DNA of 64,000 bases. Origin: Anoxybacillus pushchinoensis (GTDB lineage: Bacteria > Bacillota > Bacilli > Bacillales > Anoxybacillaceae). A program made the position numbers and the translations under genes. The first letter of the stretch is position 1, and each line of letters starts with the position of its first letter. The notes beneath the pieces are model-generated. The model had not been told where the DNA came from, ran no database searches, and worked only from the letters and a program-made list of their open reading frames with translations. Shown in pieces: positions 30,389-38,808 of this stretch. Location: NCBI RefSeq assembly GCF_900111795.1, contig NZ_FOJQ01000004.1:25355-89354 (forward strand), given 5' to 3'.

Positions 30389-31198
30389 TCCAAGCGGAAC
30401 GGCTTTCCGTTCCCCTTTCGAAAATGTCATAATTTCGGTATAACCGACCTTTTTAGCAAGGGCAACCGCTTTGTCATAATCAGCGCCGACATCTTGCGGA
30501 ACGTGTGCATCAGAAGATAGGACAATCGGAATACCTTTGTCGTAGCACATTTGCAACAGGCGCGGATCAGGATACAGTTCCCCGACAGGTTTCCGCAATC
30601 CTGCCGTACTAATTTCCACGCACGTTTTACAGTTTGCTAGAGCTGTTGTTGCACGATCGTATTGTTCAAGCAAAAACTCCTCATCTTCCGGTACATATTT
30701 AAAAATTTTCACTAAATCTAAATGACCTATAATGTCAAATAAATTAGATTCGGCTAGCGTAACAACTTGATCAAAATATTTTCGATATGTATCGTATATA
30801 TCACGACGATCCCATTCTTTTCGAAACTCGGCTAAATCAATACCGAAGTCATCAACCCAATGGATTGAACCAATGACATAATCAAAATCGTAAGCGCGAA
30901 TAAATTGCGCCATTTCGTCATGCTTCCCCGGCGTGTAGTCCATTTCAATCGACATTTTTACATCTATTCCCGCATTCCACGCTTCGTGAAACAGCCGAAC
31001 ATAATCAGCCATATCATAATAGCGGCGCTCTTCAATCCACGGGTTAGATAAAATGTTTTTCGTCTGATAAAAATGATACGCATGCTCGGAAATGCCGAAA
31101 TGCTCAATGCCTTTTCGCGCTGCTTCGTCCGTAAATTGCTTTAAATAATCGAGCGTCAACGTCCCACGCTCTAAATGATTATGGTAATCTGTTAACAT
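30386..31198 (-). CDS. PHP-domain phosphoesterase, histidinol-phosphatase type
   Basis: Metal-dependent phosphoesterase of the PHP superfamily, 270 residues. Metal-binding motifs are clear: DYHNHLE at the N-terminus, GISEHA, the SIEMDY glutamate, GSIHWV, GHLDL and SSDAHVP. Proteins of this type are often annotated as histidinol-phosphatase (HisJ/HisK), but no histidine gene is nearby and the true substrate is not shown. ATG follows GGGGGAGAG. Confidence 0.8.
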   Translation of the reverse strand: MLTDYHNHLERGTLTLDYLKQFTDEAARKGIEHFGISEHAYHFYQTKNILSNPWIEERRYYDMADYVRLFHEAWNAGIDVKMSIEMDYTPGKHDEMAQFIRAYDFDYVIGSIHWVDDFGIDLAEFRKEWDRRDIYDTYRKYFDQVVTLAESNLFDIIGHLDLVKIFKYVPEDEEFLLEQYDRATTALANCKTCVEISTAGLRKPVGELYPDPRLLQMCYDKGIPIVLSSDAHVPQDVGADYDKAVALAKKVGYTEIMTFSKGERKAVPLG

Positions 31199-31229
31199 TT
31201 CTCTCTCCCCCTCTCTCGTATTGTTCTAC

Positions 31230-31258
31230 ATTATATAGCACATTGCTCTCTTTTTCTA
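31230..31258 (-). promoter_or_regulatory. Candidate promoter for the PHP gene
   Basis: Minus-strand TAGAAA, 17 bases, TATAAT. The -10 box is perfect; the -35 box is weak and overlaps the stop of the tiny upstream ORF. Confidence 0.4.
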
Positions 31259-31342
31259 GTTGTTTAAACCAACGAGAAACAATAAATGAATACAAGCTGC
31301 CATACCAACAACAACAAGCACACGCTTCAACATATCTTCCAT
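31256..31342 (-). CDS. Candidate 28-residue single-helix membrane peptide
   Basis: ATG behind a strong GGGAGGG site opens a 28-codon frame. The peptide is MEDMLKR followed by one hydrophobic helix of about 18 residues and ends GLNN. I recognise no family. It lies about 80 bases after cblS on the same strand, with no clear terminator between, so it may be the last gene of the cobalamin operon or a free-standing small protein. Ribosome site and composition are the only support. Confidence 0.45.
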   Translation of the reverse strand: MEDMLKRVLVVVGMAACIHLLFLVGLNN

Positions 31343-31422
31343 CGTACATTCCCTCCCGTTCACGATAACCATATATGTTGTATGCGAAAATATGAACGGT
31401 TAGAACAACGGGAAGCGATAGT

Positions 31423-32124
31423 TTACAATTTATTTACAATTGGATAAAAAAGCGTTTGGGCGATTGACCGCAACAACGACTCTTGTTTGCGATCATAACT
31501 GATTAATACACATGTCGCTGGACCAGCAGACGCATGGAGCGGTAAAGAACAATGAATAGGACGATCGCCGCAAACGAGTTTCCATTCATAGTAGATCCCC
31601 TTTGAACCGATTGGGACGATTTCATACACGCCATCTAATTGTAAAAGTTCGCGAAAAAGCGAAAGCGGCAGCATACGATTTTTTCTTTTCATAACGTCTT
31701 CGCCAACGAGCGGCTCACCGACGACCGCCCAACAAGCATCACGTGGCGTTACACCTATTTTTTTACGATCTATTGTTACCGTTCCAGCAACGACAAAGCC
31801 AACAGCCGATTGCATAAGCAGCATATTCGATTCACTACTTCCTACGATCGGTAGAGACAATTGCAGTTCCCTCATCGCTTGTTCAATTCCTGAAGTGAGC
31901 GCGGCCCATACATCGTCAGACACAAAATTTTGCATAATGAACGCTTTCGGGATCGCACCGATACTCATGAGCTCCATGAGCGCTACACGAGCACCATGAT
32001 AACCGACAACATCGTACGGTACTCGAACAACATCATGTTGTTTTAAGCCAATTCCCCCGGAACAATCCGCTGCAAAAACAAGCTCCATCTTTTCGTCAAG
32101 CGGCACACATAATACGTCACGCAT
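31423..32124 (-). CDS. cblS: Alpha-ribazole kinase CblS
   Basis: Phosphorylates alpha-ribazole, the lower-ligand nucleoside of B12, giving alpha-ribazole phosphate for CobS. The 233-residue product belongs to the AIR synthase-like ATP-binding fold, seen in AADCSGGIGLKQHDVV and the later GVTPRDACWAVVG. CblS with CblT is known from Listeria and Geobacillus as a replacement for CobT. ATG at 32124 follows GGGGGGAG and overlaps the cblT stop by eight bases. It is distal in the riboswitch-controlled operon. Confidence 0.85.
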   Translation of the reverse strand: MRDVLCVPLDEKMELVFAADCSGGIGLKQHDVVRVPYDVVGYHGARVALMELMSIGAIPKAFIMQNFVSDDVWAALTSGIEQAMRELQLSLPIVGSSESNMLLMQSAVGFVVAGTVTIDRKKIGVTPRDACWAVVGEPLVGEDVMKRKNRMLPLSLFRELLQLDGVYEIVPIGSKGIYYEWKLVCGDRPIHCSLPLHASAGPATCVLISYDRKQESLLRSIAQTLFYPIVNKL

Positions 32125-32587
32125 GCCGCTCCCCCCATACACGTTGCAACGCTTTTGAAACAACGACAGCAATCGCTAAATTGACTGCAGTAGCGAATGC
32201 GAGCGACGGAAAGATAGACAATACAAACGCCGGGCTAATGATCCATACGAAAGGTAAAGGGGCGATACATGCGTTCCCTACAAAAAAGCATATATAGCTG
32301 CGAACGAGCCAACCTTTTTTAATGAGCAAACCGACGATATATAGAAGGGCGGCCATTTCGCACGCGATAAGCAAATGAAAAGGTCCGAGTGGAAATCCGC
32401 CAAATAGCGCAGATACAATATGACCAATACACGCTACGAGCGCGGCTGCTGTTGGGCCAAGTAAAAATGCAGCAACAACGGCAGGCGCACTATCTAACGC
32501 GATGCTTCCGATCGTAAACGGGATTTTAATGAGCGAACCAATAACGGATAAACTAACAAACATAACAAGAAAGGTAAGACGACGCAT
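32117..32587 (-). CDS. cblT: Alpha-ribazole transporter CblT
   Basis: Integral membrane protein of the ECF-transporter S-component type, thought to import alpha-ribazole. The 156-residue product has about five helices and the S-component-like segments IPFTIGSIALDSAPAVVAAF and GFPLGPFHLLIA. The third of three consecutive ATG codons (32587) is best spaced from AAAGGGG; the first overlaps the upstream stop. No ECF energising module is encoded here, so it would share one from elsewhere or work alone. Confidence 0.83.
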   Translation of the reverse strand: MRRLTFLVMFVSLSVIGSLIKIPFTIGSIALDSAPAVVAAFLLGPTAAALVACIGHIVSALFGGFPLGPFHLLIACEMAALLYIVGLLIKKGWLVRSYICFFVGNACIAPLPFVWIISPAFVLSIFPSLAFATAVNLAIAVVVSKALQRVWGERHA

Positions 32588-32589
32588 CA

Positions 32590-33171
32590 TCATTCCCCTT
32601 TCTTCTCCTCTTTGTCACGAAACACAATGGCGCTTCGTTCATATTCTACGTCCTTTACATGTAAACGGGCGTTCACGACGCGTGCAACAGCGAATAAATA
32701 GTCCGATAGACGATTCATATATTGCAAAACGACGTCGTTCGTTTTTTCTTGCTTCATAAGCGCGACAACGCAACGTTCCGCCCGTCTCGTCACCGTACGC
32801 GCCATATGCAGCGCCGCAGCTTGTGGGGATCCCCCTGGCAAAATAAATCGTTCAAGCGGCGGTGCTTGCTGAATATATACATCGATACGTCCCTCTAAAA
32901 ACGCGACCATATCGGGCTTTACTTTGTATGGCATTTTCTCGCCAACGATGGCTAAATCGCCGCCACAATCAAACAATTCATGTTGAATGCGCTGTAATTC
33001 TTGATAAATATCGCGAAACTGTTCATCTTGTAATAATGTCATCGCCCAACCGATGACCGAATTTGCTTCGTCAATCGTTCCATACGCCTCGACACGCACA
33101 TGATTTTTATCGACTCTCCCACCAACTAAACTTGTTTGCCCTTGATCTCCTGTTTTTGTGTACAATTTCAT
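32590..33171 (-). CDS. ATP:cob(I)alamin adenosyltransferase, PduO type
   Basis: Attaches the 5'-deoxyadenosyl group to corrinoids. The 193-residue product has the PduO N-terminal ATP-binding signature TKTGDQGQTSLVGG, the VEAYGTIDEANS segment and the conserved TRRAER and YMNRLSDYLF motifs. The ATG at 33171 follows AGGGGTGG; the GTG three codons earlier is inside that site. It follows the short cobU-like gene in the B12 operon. Confidence 0.93.
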   Translation of the reverse strand: MKLYTKTGDQGQTSLVGGRVDKNHVRVEAYGTIDEANSVIGWAMTLLQDEQFRDIYQELQRIQHELFDCGGDLAIVGEKMPYKVKPDMVAFLEGRIDVYIQQAPPLERFILPGGSPQAAALHMARTVTRRAERCVVALMKQEKTNDVVLQYMNRLSDYLFAVARVVNARLHVKDVEYERSAIVFRDKEEKKGE

Positions 33172-33182
33172 ATGAACCACCC

Positions 33183-33611
33183 CTATTTTATTTGTTCATT
33201 TATCCCACACCATACGTAATCAACACGGCTGCATATGCGCGCCAATTGTTGATACGACCAACCGACCGCATCTCGCCACGCTCGTTCATGTGCCTCAATC
33301 GGGACGATCCCTTGTCCGATATCGCATCCGATCCAAACGACCGTCCGCTCCCCTTCTTTTTCCCATTGCTCCCATGCGTGCACATACGACATCATCGCTT
33401 TTTTTTGCTCATCTGTGTAAGGAAGAAACCTTTCGCGAATCCATTGTTCTATTCCTTCTAGCACAACAACAGATGCCGTTTTTTCATCATGGGGAGGCGG
33501 AAGTGGTCGCTCATATGCGCAATGCCAAATATGCGGGGTATGCGTGAGTGAATAATATGCGTTTACCCATTTTCGCTTTCCTTGAAACGCACCGCCGCTA
33601 ACGAAATGCAT
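33183..33611 (-). CDS. Short, divergent CobU-like protein
   Basis: A 142-residue relative of the bifunctional cobinamide kinase/guanylyltransferase CobU. It keeps a P-loop-like start MHFVSGGAFQGKRKW and a CobU-type C-terminus (GIVPIEAHERAWRDAVGWSYQQL, then the end GINEQIK). The middle region with the guanylylated histidine of CobU is missing. A full cobU lies upstream in the same operon, so this is a paralogue with reduced or changed activity, perhaps a partner subunit. ATG follows GAAGGAG and overlaps cobC by 49 bases. Confidence 0.75.
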   Translation of the reverse strand: MHFVSGGAFQGKRKWVNAYYSLTHTPHIWHCAYERPLPPPHDEKTASVVVLEGIEQWIRERFLPYTDEQKKAMMSYVHAWEQWEKEGERTVVWIGCDIGQGIVPIEAHERAWRDAVGWSYQQLARICSRVDYVWCGINEQIK

Positions 33612-34159
33612 CGTTTTCTCTCCTTCCATCGCTCGTTCGTATTGTAAAGTGCTACTCCTTCATCAAACGGAACGTGCCATTCCCAAAACGGACGTGTTTT
33701 AGGAGCGTACTGCGACAATAAGTAACGTATGACTCCCCCATGCGTCACAACGACAATATGAGAAGCCGAGCGGCTAATGAGATCATCGATCGCTCGTTCG
33801 ATACGCCCTTGAAAATGGCGAAACGATTCGCCATTTGGTGGTGAATGGTGAATGGGATCATCTATCCATCGCCGATATGACTCGACCGTCTGTAACTCGG
33901 CGTACGTTTTTCCTTCAAAATCGCCAAAATTCAATTCGCGCCAACGATACGAACATTCGATTAAAGCATGAGGAAAAAGAAGATGCGCTGTTTGTCGACA
34001 ACGAAGCAAGTCGCTTGTAATCACGACATCGGCGTGTAACGAGTGCGACACATTCGGCTTTTTCACAATCGGTACATTCGTCCATCCGATATATCGTTTC
34101 TCCTCATTTTCCTTCGTTACAAAATGGCGAATGCATGTAATAGCCAAATGACGAACCAT
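33563..34159 (-). CDS. cobC: Alpha-ribazole phosphatase, histidine phosphatase family
   Basis: Likely removes the phosphate from adenosylcobalamin-5'-phosphate or alpha-ribazole phosphate. The 198-residue product has the phosphohistidine site CIRHFVT, where the usual RHG is RHF, the conserved GWTNVPI, the acid motif FGDFEGKTY and the second histidine in VVTHGGVIR. It overlaps cobS by 43 bases. The ribosome site GAAGGGAG is 12 bases from the ATG, rather far. Confidence 0.85.
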   Translation of the reverse strand: MVRHLAITCIRHFVTKENEEKRYIGWTNVPIVKKPNVSHSLHADVVITSDLLRCRQTAHLLFPHALIECSYRWRELNFGDFEGKTYAELQTVESYRRWIDDPIHHSPPNGESFRHFQGRIERAIDDLISRSASHIVVVTHGGVIRYLLSQYAPKTRPFWEWHVPFDEGVALYNTNERWKERKRCISLAAVRFKESENG

Positions 34160-34860
34160 AAAAACGTTTCGCTCCCTTCAATAAACGCTCCTAACACATC
34201 GCCAGTTACTCCACCGAAATGTTTTGCGACAAACGCTTTCGCTATCACATAAAACAACATAAGCGCCAAAAACAAAACGAGCGTCTCACGCGAAAATAAG
34301 CAAACACCCCCATACATAGCAACAAACGGCACAAAGCGACGGTCAACATGTTGACGAAAAGATGATGCCATTCCGGTTTGTTTCGCGAGCGGCGCAGTCA
34401 ATAAAAGCAACGTCATCCCGAGACGCGAAAGGAACGGAAGGCAAAAAAGAGAAAATAGCGAGAGATGTGCGATCGTTTCAAACATAAAAATGAAACGAAA
34501 GCCGAGCAAAAAGAAAAGCGAGAGCACCGCAAACGCCCCAACGCGCGAGTCGCTCATAATTTCGAGGCGTCGTTGTTGATCGCGATACGAAAAATATGCA
34601 TCGCTACAATCCATCCAGCCGTCCGCATGCAATCCACCTGAAAAAAAGATAGATGAAAATAATAGTAAAAATGATAAGACGAGCAAAGAAACGTGACCGA
34701 GTAATAACGCATGTTGGGCAACGAGAAGCGCCCCAATGATTGCACCGACGAGCGGAAACGACAACACAGCTATGCGCCCTGTTCGTTCATTCCAGTCCAC
34801 TTGCATTCGTAGCGGGAGAACAGTTAAAAACTGTACCGCTAATATAACTCCACGCCACAT
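34117..34860 (-). CDS. cobS: Adenosylcobinamide-GDP ribazoletransferase (cobalamin synthase)
   Basis: Membrane enzyme that joins adenosylcobinamide-GDP to alpha-ribazole phosphate. The 247-residue, multi-helix product has the diagnostic GGLHADGWMDCSDAYF and the C-terminal GGVTGDVLGAFIE. The second ATG (34860) is better spaced from AAAGGA than the first. It overlaps cobU by 22 bases. Confidence 0.93.
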   Translation of the reverse strand: MWRGVILAVQFLTVLPLRMQVDWNERTGRIAVLSFPLVGAIIGALLVAQHALLLGHVSLLVLSFLLLFSSIFFSGGLHADGWMDCSDAYFSYRDQQRRLEIMSDSRVGAFAVLSLFFLLGFRFIFMFETIAHLSLFSLFCLPFLSRLGMTLLLLTAPLAKQTGMASSFRQHVDRRFVPFVAMYGGVCLFSRETLVLFLALMLFYVIAKAFVAKHFGGVTGDVLGAFIEGSETFLWFVIWLLHAFAIL

Positions 34861-35396
34861 AGCCATCTTCCTTTCTTTACGATCGGCAAACCGTATTTCA
34901 TCAATATAGCCACATCGCTCCATGCCGCAATATGTTGATGAAGCAAACCGAGTCCATGCATATATGCATACGTCCCTCGCTCACACGGCACACCACCGCA
35001 AAATAGTTCGTTGCTCACAACAATGAGCGCTTGCACTTTTTCGCCTAATTGTTTTATTTGCTGGGCGATGCGCGGCACTTTTACATGTACGTTCCATTCG
35101 TCATCGCGAAACAACTCATTTGCCCATAAATTCGTTAAACAATCAAGCAAAACGACATGACGCTCAGAAAAAATAGGAAGGAGCACATCGAGATCATACG
35201 GTTGTTCCCACGTTTGCCATCGATCGTATTGCCGCTCGTGTTGATGATGAGCAATGCGTGCTTCCATTTCCTTATCGGTACGCATCGCTGTCGCGATATA
35301 ATGAAGTGAGCATGTTTCTTGTGCGATCGTTTTGGCACATTGTTCCGCAAAGGAAGATTTACCGCTACGCACCCCACCGCTAATAAATACGATCAC
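34839..35396 (-). CDS. cobU: Adenosylcobinamide kinase / guanylyltransferase
   Basis: Phosphorylates adenosylcobinamide and then transfers GMP to it. The 185-residue product has the P-loop SGGVRSGKS, the IATAMRTDKEM strand and the HHQHERQYDRW region that holds the guanylylated histidine, followed by LLDCLTNLWANEL and VSNELFCGGVP. GTG at 35396 overlaps the cobD stop (GTGA) with AAGGTGG ahead, giving MIVFISGG; an earlier GTG would add three residues. Confidence 0.92.
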   Translation of the reverse strand: MIVFISGGVRSGKSSFAEQCAKTIAQETCSLHYIATAMRTDKEMEARIAHHQHERQYDRWQTWEQPYDLDVLLPIFSERHVVLLDCLTNLWANELFRDDEWNVHVKVPRIAQQIKQLGEKVQALIVVSNELFCGGVPCERGTYAYMHGLGLLHQHIAAWSDVAILMKYGLPIVKKGRWLCGVELY

Positions 35397-36448
35397 ATAT
35401 TCCACCTTCTTAAATAAGAAAGTAAGCGGTCATTTTCTTCTTTCGTTCGAACGGCGAGACGAATATATTTCCCGGCAAGCCCGCGAAAGTTCAACGTATG
35501 ACGCGCAACAATGCCATGTTGTAAAAGAAATGGAAAAAGCGTCATCGTCTCATCTTGCAATATGTAAAAGTTTACAACAGACGAAGAATGAATGTATCCA
35601 AGTTTAGCAAATTGCGTAAATAGCCGATCTCGTTCCGATGCGATATGCACTTTTGTTCGGCGCACAAACTCATCATCTCGCAACAGTCGTTCGCCTAGTT
35701 GTTGCGCGACCGTATTGACGCTCCACGGCGGCTGCTTTTCCATCATCTTTTTTATGACATATTCATGTGCGAGCACATAACCGAGCCGTACACCTGGCAA
35801 TCGATACATTTTCGTTAACGAGCGCAATACAATTAAGCGGTCAAACATAGGCAAATCAGACGAAACGGAATAGCCATCAAGCCAAAAATCGTAAAAAGCT
35901 TCATCGACAATGACAAATACTTTTTCATCGTGTGCGGCTTTCAACAAAGCATGCATCGTTTCTTTTGGCCAGACCGTCCCCGTCGGGTTGTTCGGATGAC
36001 AAAGAAATAGTGCGTGTAAAAACGATAAACGCTCAATGATTTGATCAATTGGCGGTTGTCCATGTTCATCTAACAAAAACGAATGGATTGTACAACCGTA
36101 CGTCTCGCATGCGCGCTCATATTCTGAAAACGTCGGCTCAATGATGCCGATATGTTTTTTTGCAAACTGTTGAGCAAGCAAATAAATGCATTCTGCAGCA
36201 CCATTGCCGACAAATACGTTGGAGCGCGTTACATGTTCTCGTTCGGCAATGATTGCTCGAAGCGTTTCGCTTCGCTCTTCAGGGTATACGCTCATCCAGC
36301 GAACCCATTGTTGTTCGGTTGGCATATATTCGTCTGGAAGCGGAAACGGATTCACATTTACGCTAAAATCGATATACGAACTTGGCATATCCATGTTCAT
36401 CGCTTCGTATAAACGACGCGGATTAGCCCCATGTGCAGGCAACTGCAA
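35393..36448 (-). CDS. cobD: L-threonine-O-3-phosphate decarboxylase
   Basis: Pyridoxal-phosphate enzyme making (R)-1-amino-2-propanol phosphate, the linker of B12. The 351-residue product is of the class I aminotransferase fold, with HPNNPTG, VDEAFYDF and the Schiff-base lysine in RSLTKMYRLPGVRLGY. HisC is the close alternative, but the operon context and the HGANPRRLYE N-terminus fit CobD. The start is TTG behind GGGGGGAG; it overlaps cbiB by 26 bases. Confidence 0.9.
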   Translation of the reverse strand: MQLPAHGANPRRLYEAMNMDMPSSYIDFSVNVNPFPLPDEYMPTEQQWVRWMSVYPEERSETLRAIIAEREHVTRSNVFVGNGAAECIYLLAQQFAKKHIGIIEPTFSEYERACETYGCTIHSFLLDEHGQPPIDQIIERLSFLHALFLCHPNNPTGTVWPKETMHALLKAAHDEKVFVIVDEAFYDFWLDGYSVSSDLPMFDRLIVLRSLTKMYRLPGVRLGYVLAHEYVIKKMMEKQPPWSVNTVAQQLGERLLRDDEFVRRTKVHIASERDRLFTQFAKLGYIHSSSVVNFYILQDETMTLFPFLLQHGIVARHTLNFRGLAGKYIRLAVRTKEENDRLLSYLRRWNM

Positions 36449-37355
36449 GCAAACTCCCCCCGATCGTAAAAGCTATTGTTGTACGTCTCATTATCGCCAC
36501 TGCTTGCTTAATATGCTCATGTTTCAACGGAACGGATGCATCGCCAATCGTTGGACGAACGGATATGACCCCGTTGTATGTATTCACCCCTCCGAGTTGA
36601 ACACCTAATAGGGCAGCCATCGCTGCCTCACACCATCCGCTATTTGGGCTTGGATGGTTGCGAGCATCACGAAATAATAGTTTCCACATGCGTATATTTG
36701 CGCGATGAATAAGCAACATCACACACGCTGTCAGTCGCGCAGGAACGTAATTGAACGCGTCGTCTAAACGGGCTGAAGCCCAGCCAAATTGGGCATACCG
36801 TGCATTTTTATATCCGAGCATTGAATCGCACGTATTTACTGCCCGATACAACATTGCGAAAGCTCCGCCGCCAATGAACGCGTAAAACAATGGTGCTGTC
36901 ACTCCGTCACTCGTATTTTCTGCAACTGTCTCAACACATGCTCGCACAATTTCTTCTTCTTGTAGCGCCTCGGTGTCGCGTCCAACGATCATTCCTACTT
37001 TTTTTCTTGCTTCGTTTATGTCTCCCTTTTCTAATGGACGGAGCACATCATATGCCGCTTTTGCTAAGCTTGTCGGGGCAATAGAAGTAAAAATGATAAG
37101 CGCTTCAATGAAAACGCCAAATATTGTCGACAGTCGATACGAAATAACGATAACTGCATAGCTAACGATAAACGTCAACGCACAAACGATAAATGATGCC
37201 CCTACTCCCTTCCATTTGCGACATCTTCCTTTATTCCAATGGCGATCAATATAAGCAATCCACCATCCAATCCAACATACCGGATGAAAACGATGAGGGT
37301 CAGCAAATCGCCGATCAAGAAAAAGGGCCATGATCACAGCCCATACGTGCGTCAT
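36423..37355 (-). CDS. cbiB: Adenosylcobinamide-phosphate synthase
   Basis: Membrane enzyme that amidates cobyric acid with aminopropanol phosphate. The 310-residue product has the family motifs HPVCWIGW, the VAENTSDGVTAPLFYAFIGG block, NTCDSMLGYKN and HPSPNSGWCEAAMA. ATG overlaps the stop of btuD-cbiZ (ATGA) behind AAAGGGGG. Often also called cobD in other organisms. Confidence 0.93.
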   Translation of the reverse strand: MTHVWAVIMALFLDRRFADPHRFHPVCWIGWWIAYIDRHWNKGRCRKWKGVGASFIVCALTFIVSYAVIVISYRLSTIFGVFIEALIIFTSIAPTSLAKAAYDVLRPLEKGDINEARKKVGMIVGRDTEALQEEEIVRACVETVAENTSDGVTAPLFYAFIGGGAFAMLYRAVNTCDSMLGYKNARYAQFGWASARLDDAFNYVPARLTACVMLLIHRANIRMWKLLFRDARNHPSPNSGWCEAAMAALLGVQLGGVNTYNGVISVRPTIGDASVPLKHEHIKQAVAIMRRTTIAFTIGGSLLAVACTWG

Positions 37356-38803
37356 CGGCTTTCCCCCTTTCGCTTTCGATAGCGGTCAATAGCTGTTTGC
37401 GTCGCTTCATATACTGCACGTGCAAGCTGTTTACCAACCGGTGTAATCGTTCCAGCGTATGCATAACATGTTCCTTGTTGAGAAGCGGCGATGGCAATAG
37501 AATCGGTTGATGTTCCTGTAGCGATTGTATTCGTTTGTGGATCGACGACTTGTTTATCACACAACGCTTTTGCTTTTGCTTCTGTTGCAGTCATTAGCGC
37601 TTGCACGAACGCAGCTTCTGATAAATGACCATCGATAAAAACGAACGTATTAATCGTCCCTGGAGAAGCGACTACATCTGTACGCCGCCAAGCATTTGCA
37701 CTATCTACCGCATTTCCAACTCCAGCGGTCACCGCAACAAACAACCGAATATCTTCATCAACAAATGAAAACGCCACATCTTTCACATCGACAGCGGTCA
37801 TCATTCCGACCGTCCATTGCTCATCAAAACCGTGTTGCCTCAAAAATTGAATCATCTCCTGCTCGGCATCGTCACAACGATAATCAAGCGGAACATGCCG
37901 ATTGACGAACGTCGTTGCCCAACGTATACCGCCGCCAACAAGGGCAGATGAAAGCACTTTAAACGGCTTAGCTGTCTCTACGACGAGCATCGTTTCGTGT
38001 TCTTTGACGTGCCACAATCCCTCGTCTATATGCGGCATAGAAAATGGAATGAATGTGACGAGCGGCTTCGGTAAAACCGGGTGTTCGTGACGTTTCATTT
38101 TTGTTTCAAATACGCACTCAATCATTGATTCGCTCAACAATTCCCGCGGCGTTCCGCATGCAACAGCTTTTCCATCTTTCAATAAAAGAAGTCGGTCGCA
38201 ATAAAGCGAGGCAATATTTATATCATGAAAAATAGCTACAACGGTAAGCCCTGATTGTTTTAATAAATTGAGCAACTTAAACTGCTGCGCCACATCCATA
38301 TGGTTCGTCGGTTCATCTAAAAGCAATACGCGTGGTTGTTGCGCTAACGACCGTGCGAGTGCAGCGCGTTGCCGTTCCCCTCCACTTAATTGTTCTAACC
38401 GTACATGTTGTTTATGCGTCAATGTAACGGAATGAATCGCTTCAGTAACAGTTTGTTCATCCTCGTTTGTCCAGCGCGGCAAAAGCGATGACTGATAAGG
38501 ATAACGACCGAGTTCAGCCATTTCTTTTACTGTATAACCAAACGAAATATCTGTATGTTGAGGTAACGTCGCAACGAGCTTTGCATATTGTCTCGGTTTA
38601 TACGTCTGAATCGGTTGACCGTAAACAAATATATCCCCTTGTTGCAAAGGAAGTTCACGGCTCATCAGTTTCATTAGCGTCGTTTTCCCGCTTCCGTTCG
38701 GTCCTAACATACCGAAAAACTCCCCTTCATAAACGGTAAACGAAACATCTTCCAACACTTTTTTTTCCCCATATTGATACGAAACGTGCTTTACATCTAT
38801 CAT
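37352..38803 (-). CDS. btuD: Cobalamin ABC transporter ATPase fused to CbiZ amidohydrolase
   Basis: Fusion of the import ATPase BtuD and adenosylcobinamide amidohydrolase CbiZ (483 residues). The N-terminal 250 residues have Walker A GPNGSGKTT, signature LSGGERQR and Walker B LLLDEPTNH. The rest is CbiZ-like, with ALVGGGIRWATTFVNRHV, the VAVTAGVGNAVDS block and GTSTDSIAIA. CbiZ cuts adenosylcobinamide to cobyric acid, so import and salvage are joined. B. subtilis YvrA appears similar. A GTG at 38812, overlapping the btuC stop, is the alternative start. Confidence 0.9.
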   Translation of the reverse strand: MIDVKHVSYQYGEKKVLEDVSFTVYEGEFFGMLGPNGSGKTTLMKLMSRELPLQQGDIFVYGQPIQTYKPRQYAKLVATLPQHTDISFGYTVKEMAELGRYPYQSSLLPRWTNEDEQTVTEAIHSVTLTHKQHVRLEQLSGGERQRAALARSLAQQPRVLLLDEPTNHMDVAQQFKLLNLLKQSGLTVVAIFHDINIASLYCDRLLLLKDGKAVACGTPRELLSESMIECVFETKMKRHEHPVLPKPLVTFIPFSMPHIDEGLWHVKEHETMLVVETAKPFKVLSSALVGGGIRWATTFVNRHVPLDYRCDDAEQEMIQFLRQHGFDEQWTVGMMTAVDVKDVAFSFVDEDIRLFVAVTAGVGNAVDSANAWRRTDVVASPGTINTFVFIDGHLSEAAFVQALMTATEAKAKALCDKQVVDPQTNTIATGTSTDSIAIAASQQGTCYAYAGTITPVGKQLARAVYEATQTAIDRYRKRKGESR

Positions 38804-38808
38804 ATCGA

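Noticed and set aside
31356..31398. CCGTTCA and TGAACGG arms about 29 bases apart after cblS, as a possible terminator
   Set aside because: The loop is long and no T run follows, so it is not a convincing terminator.
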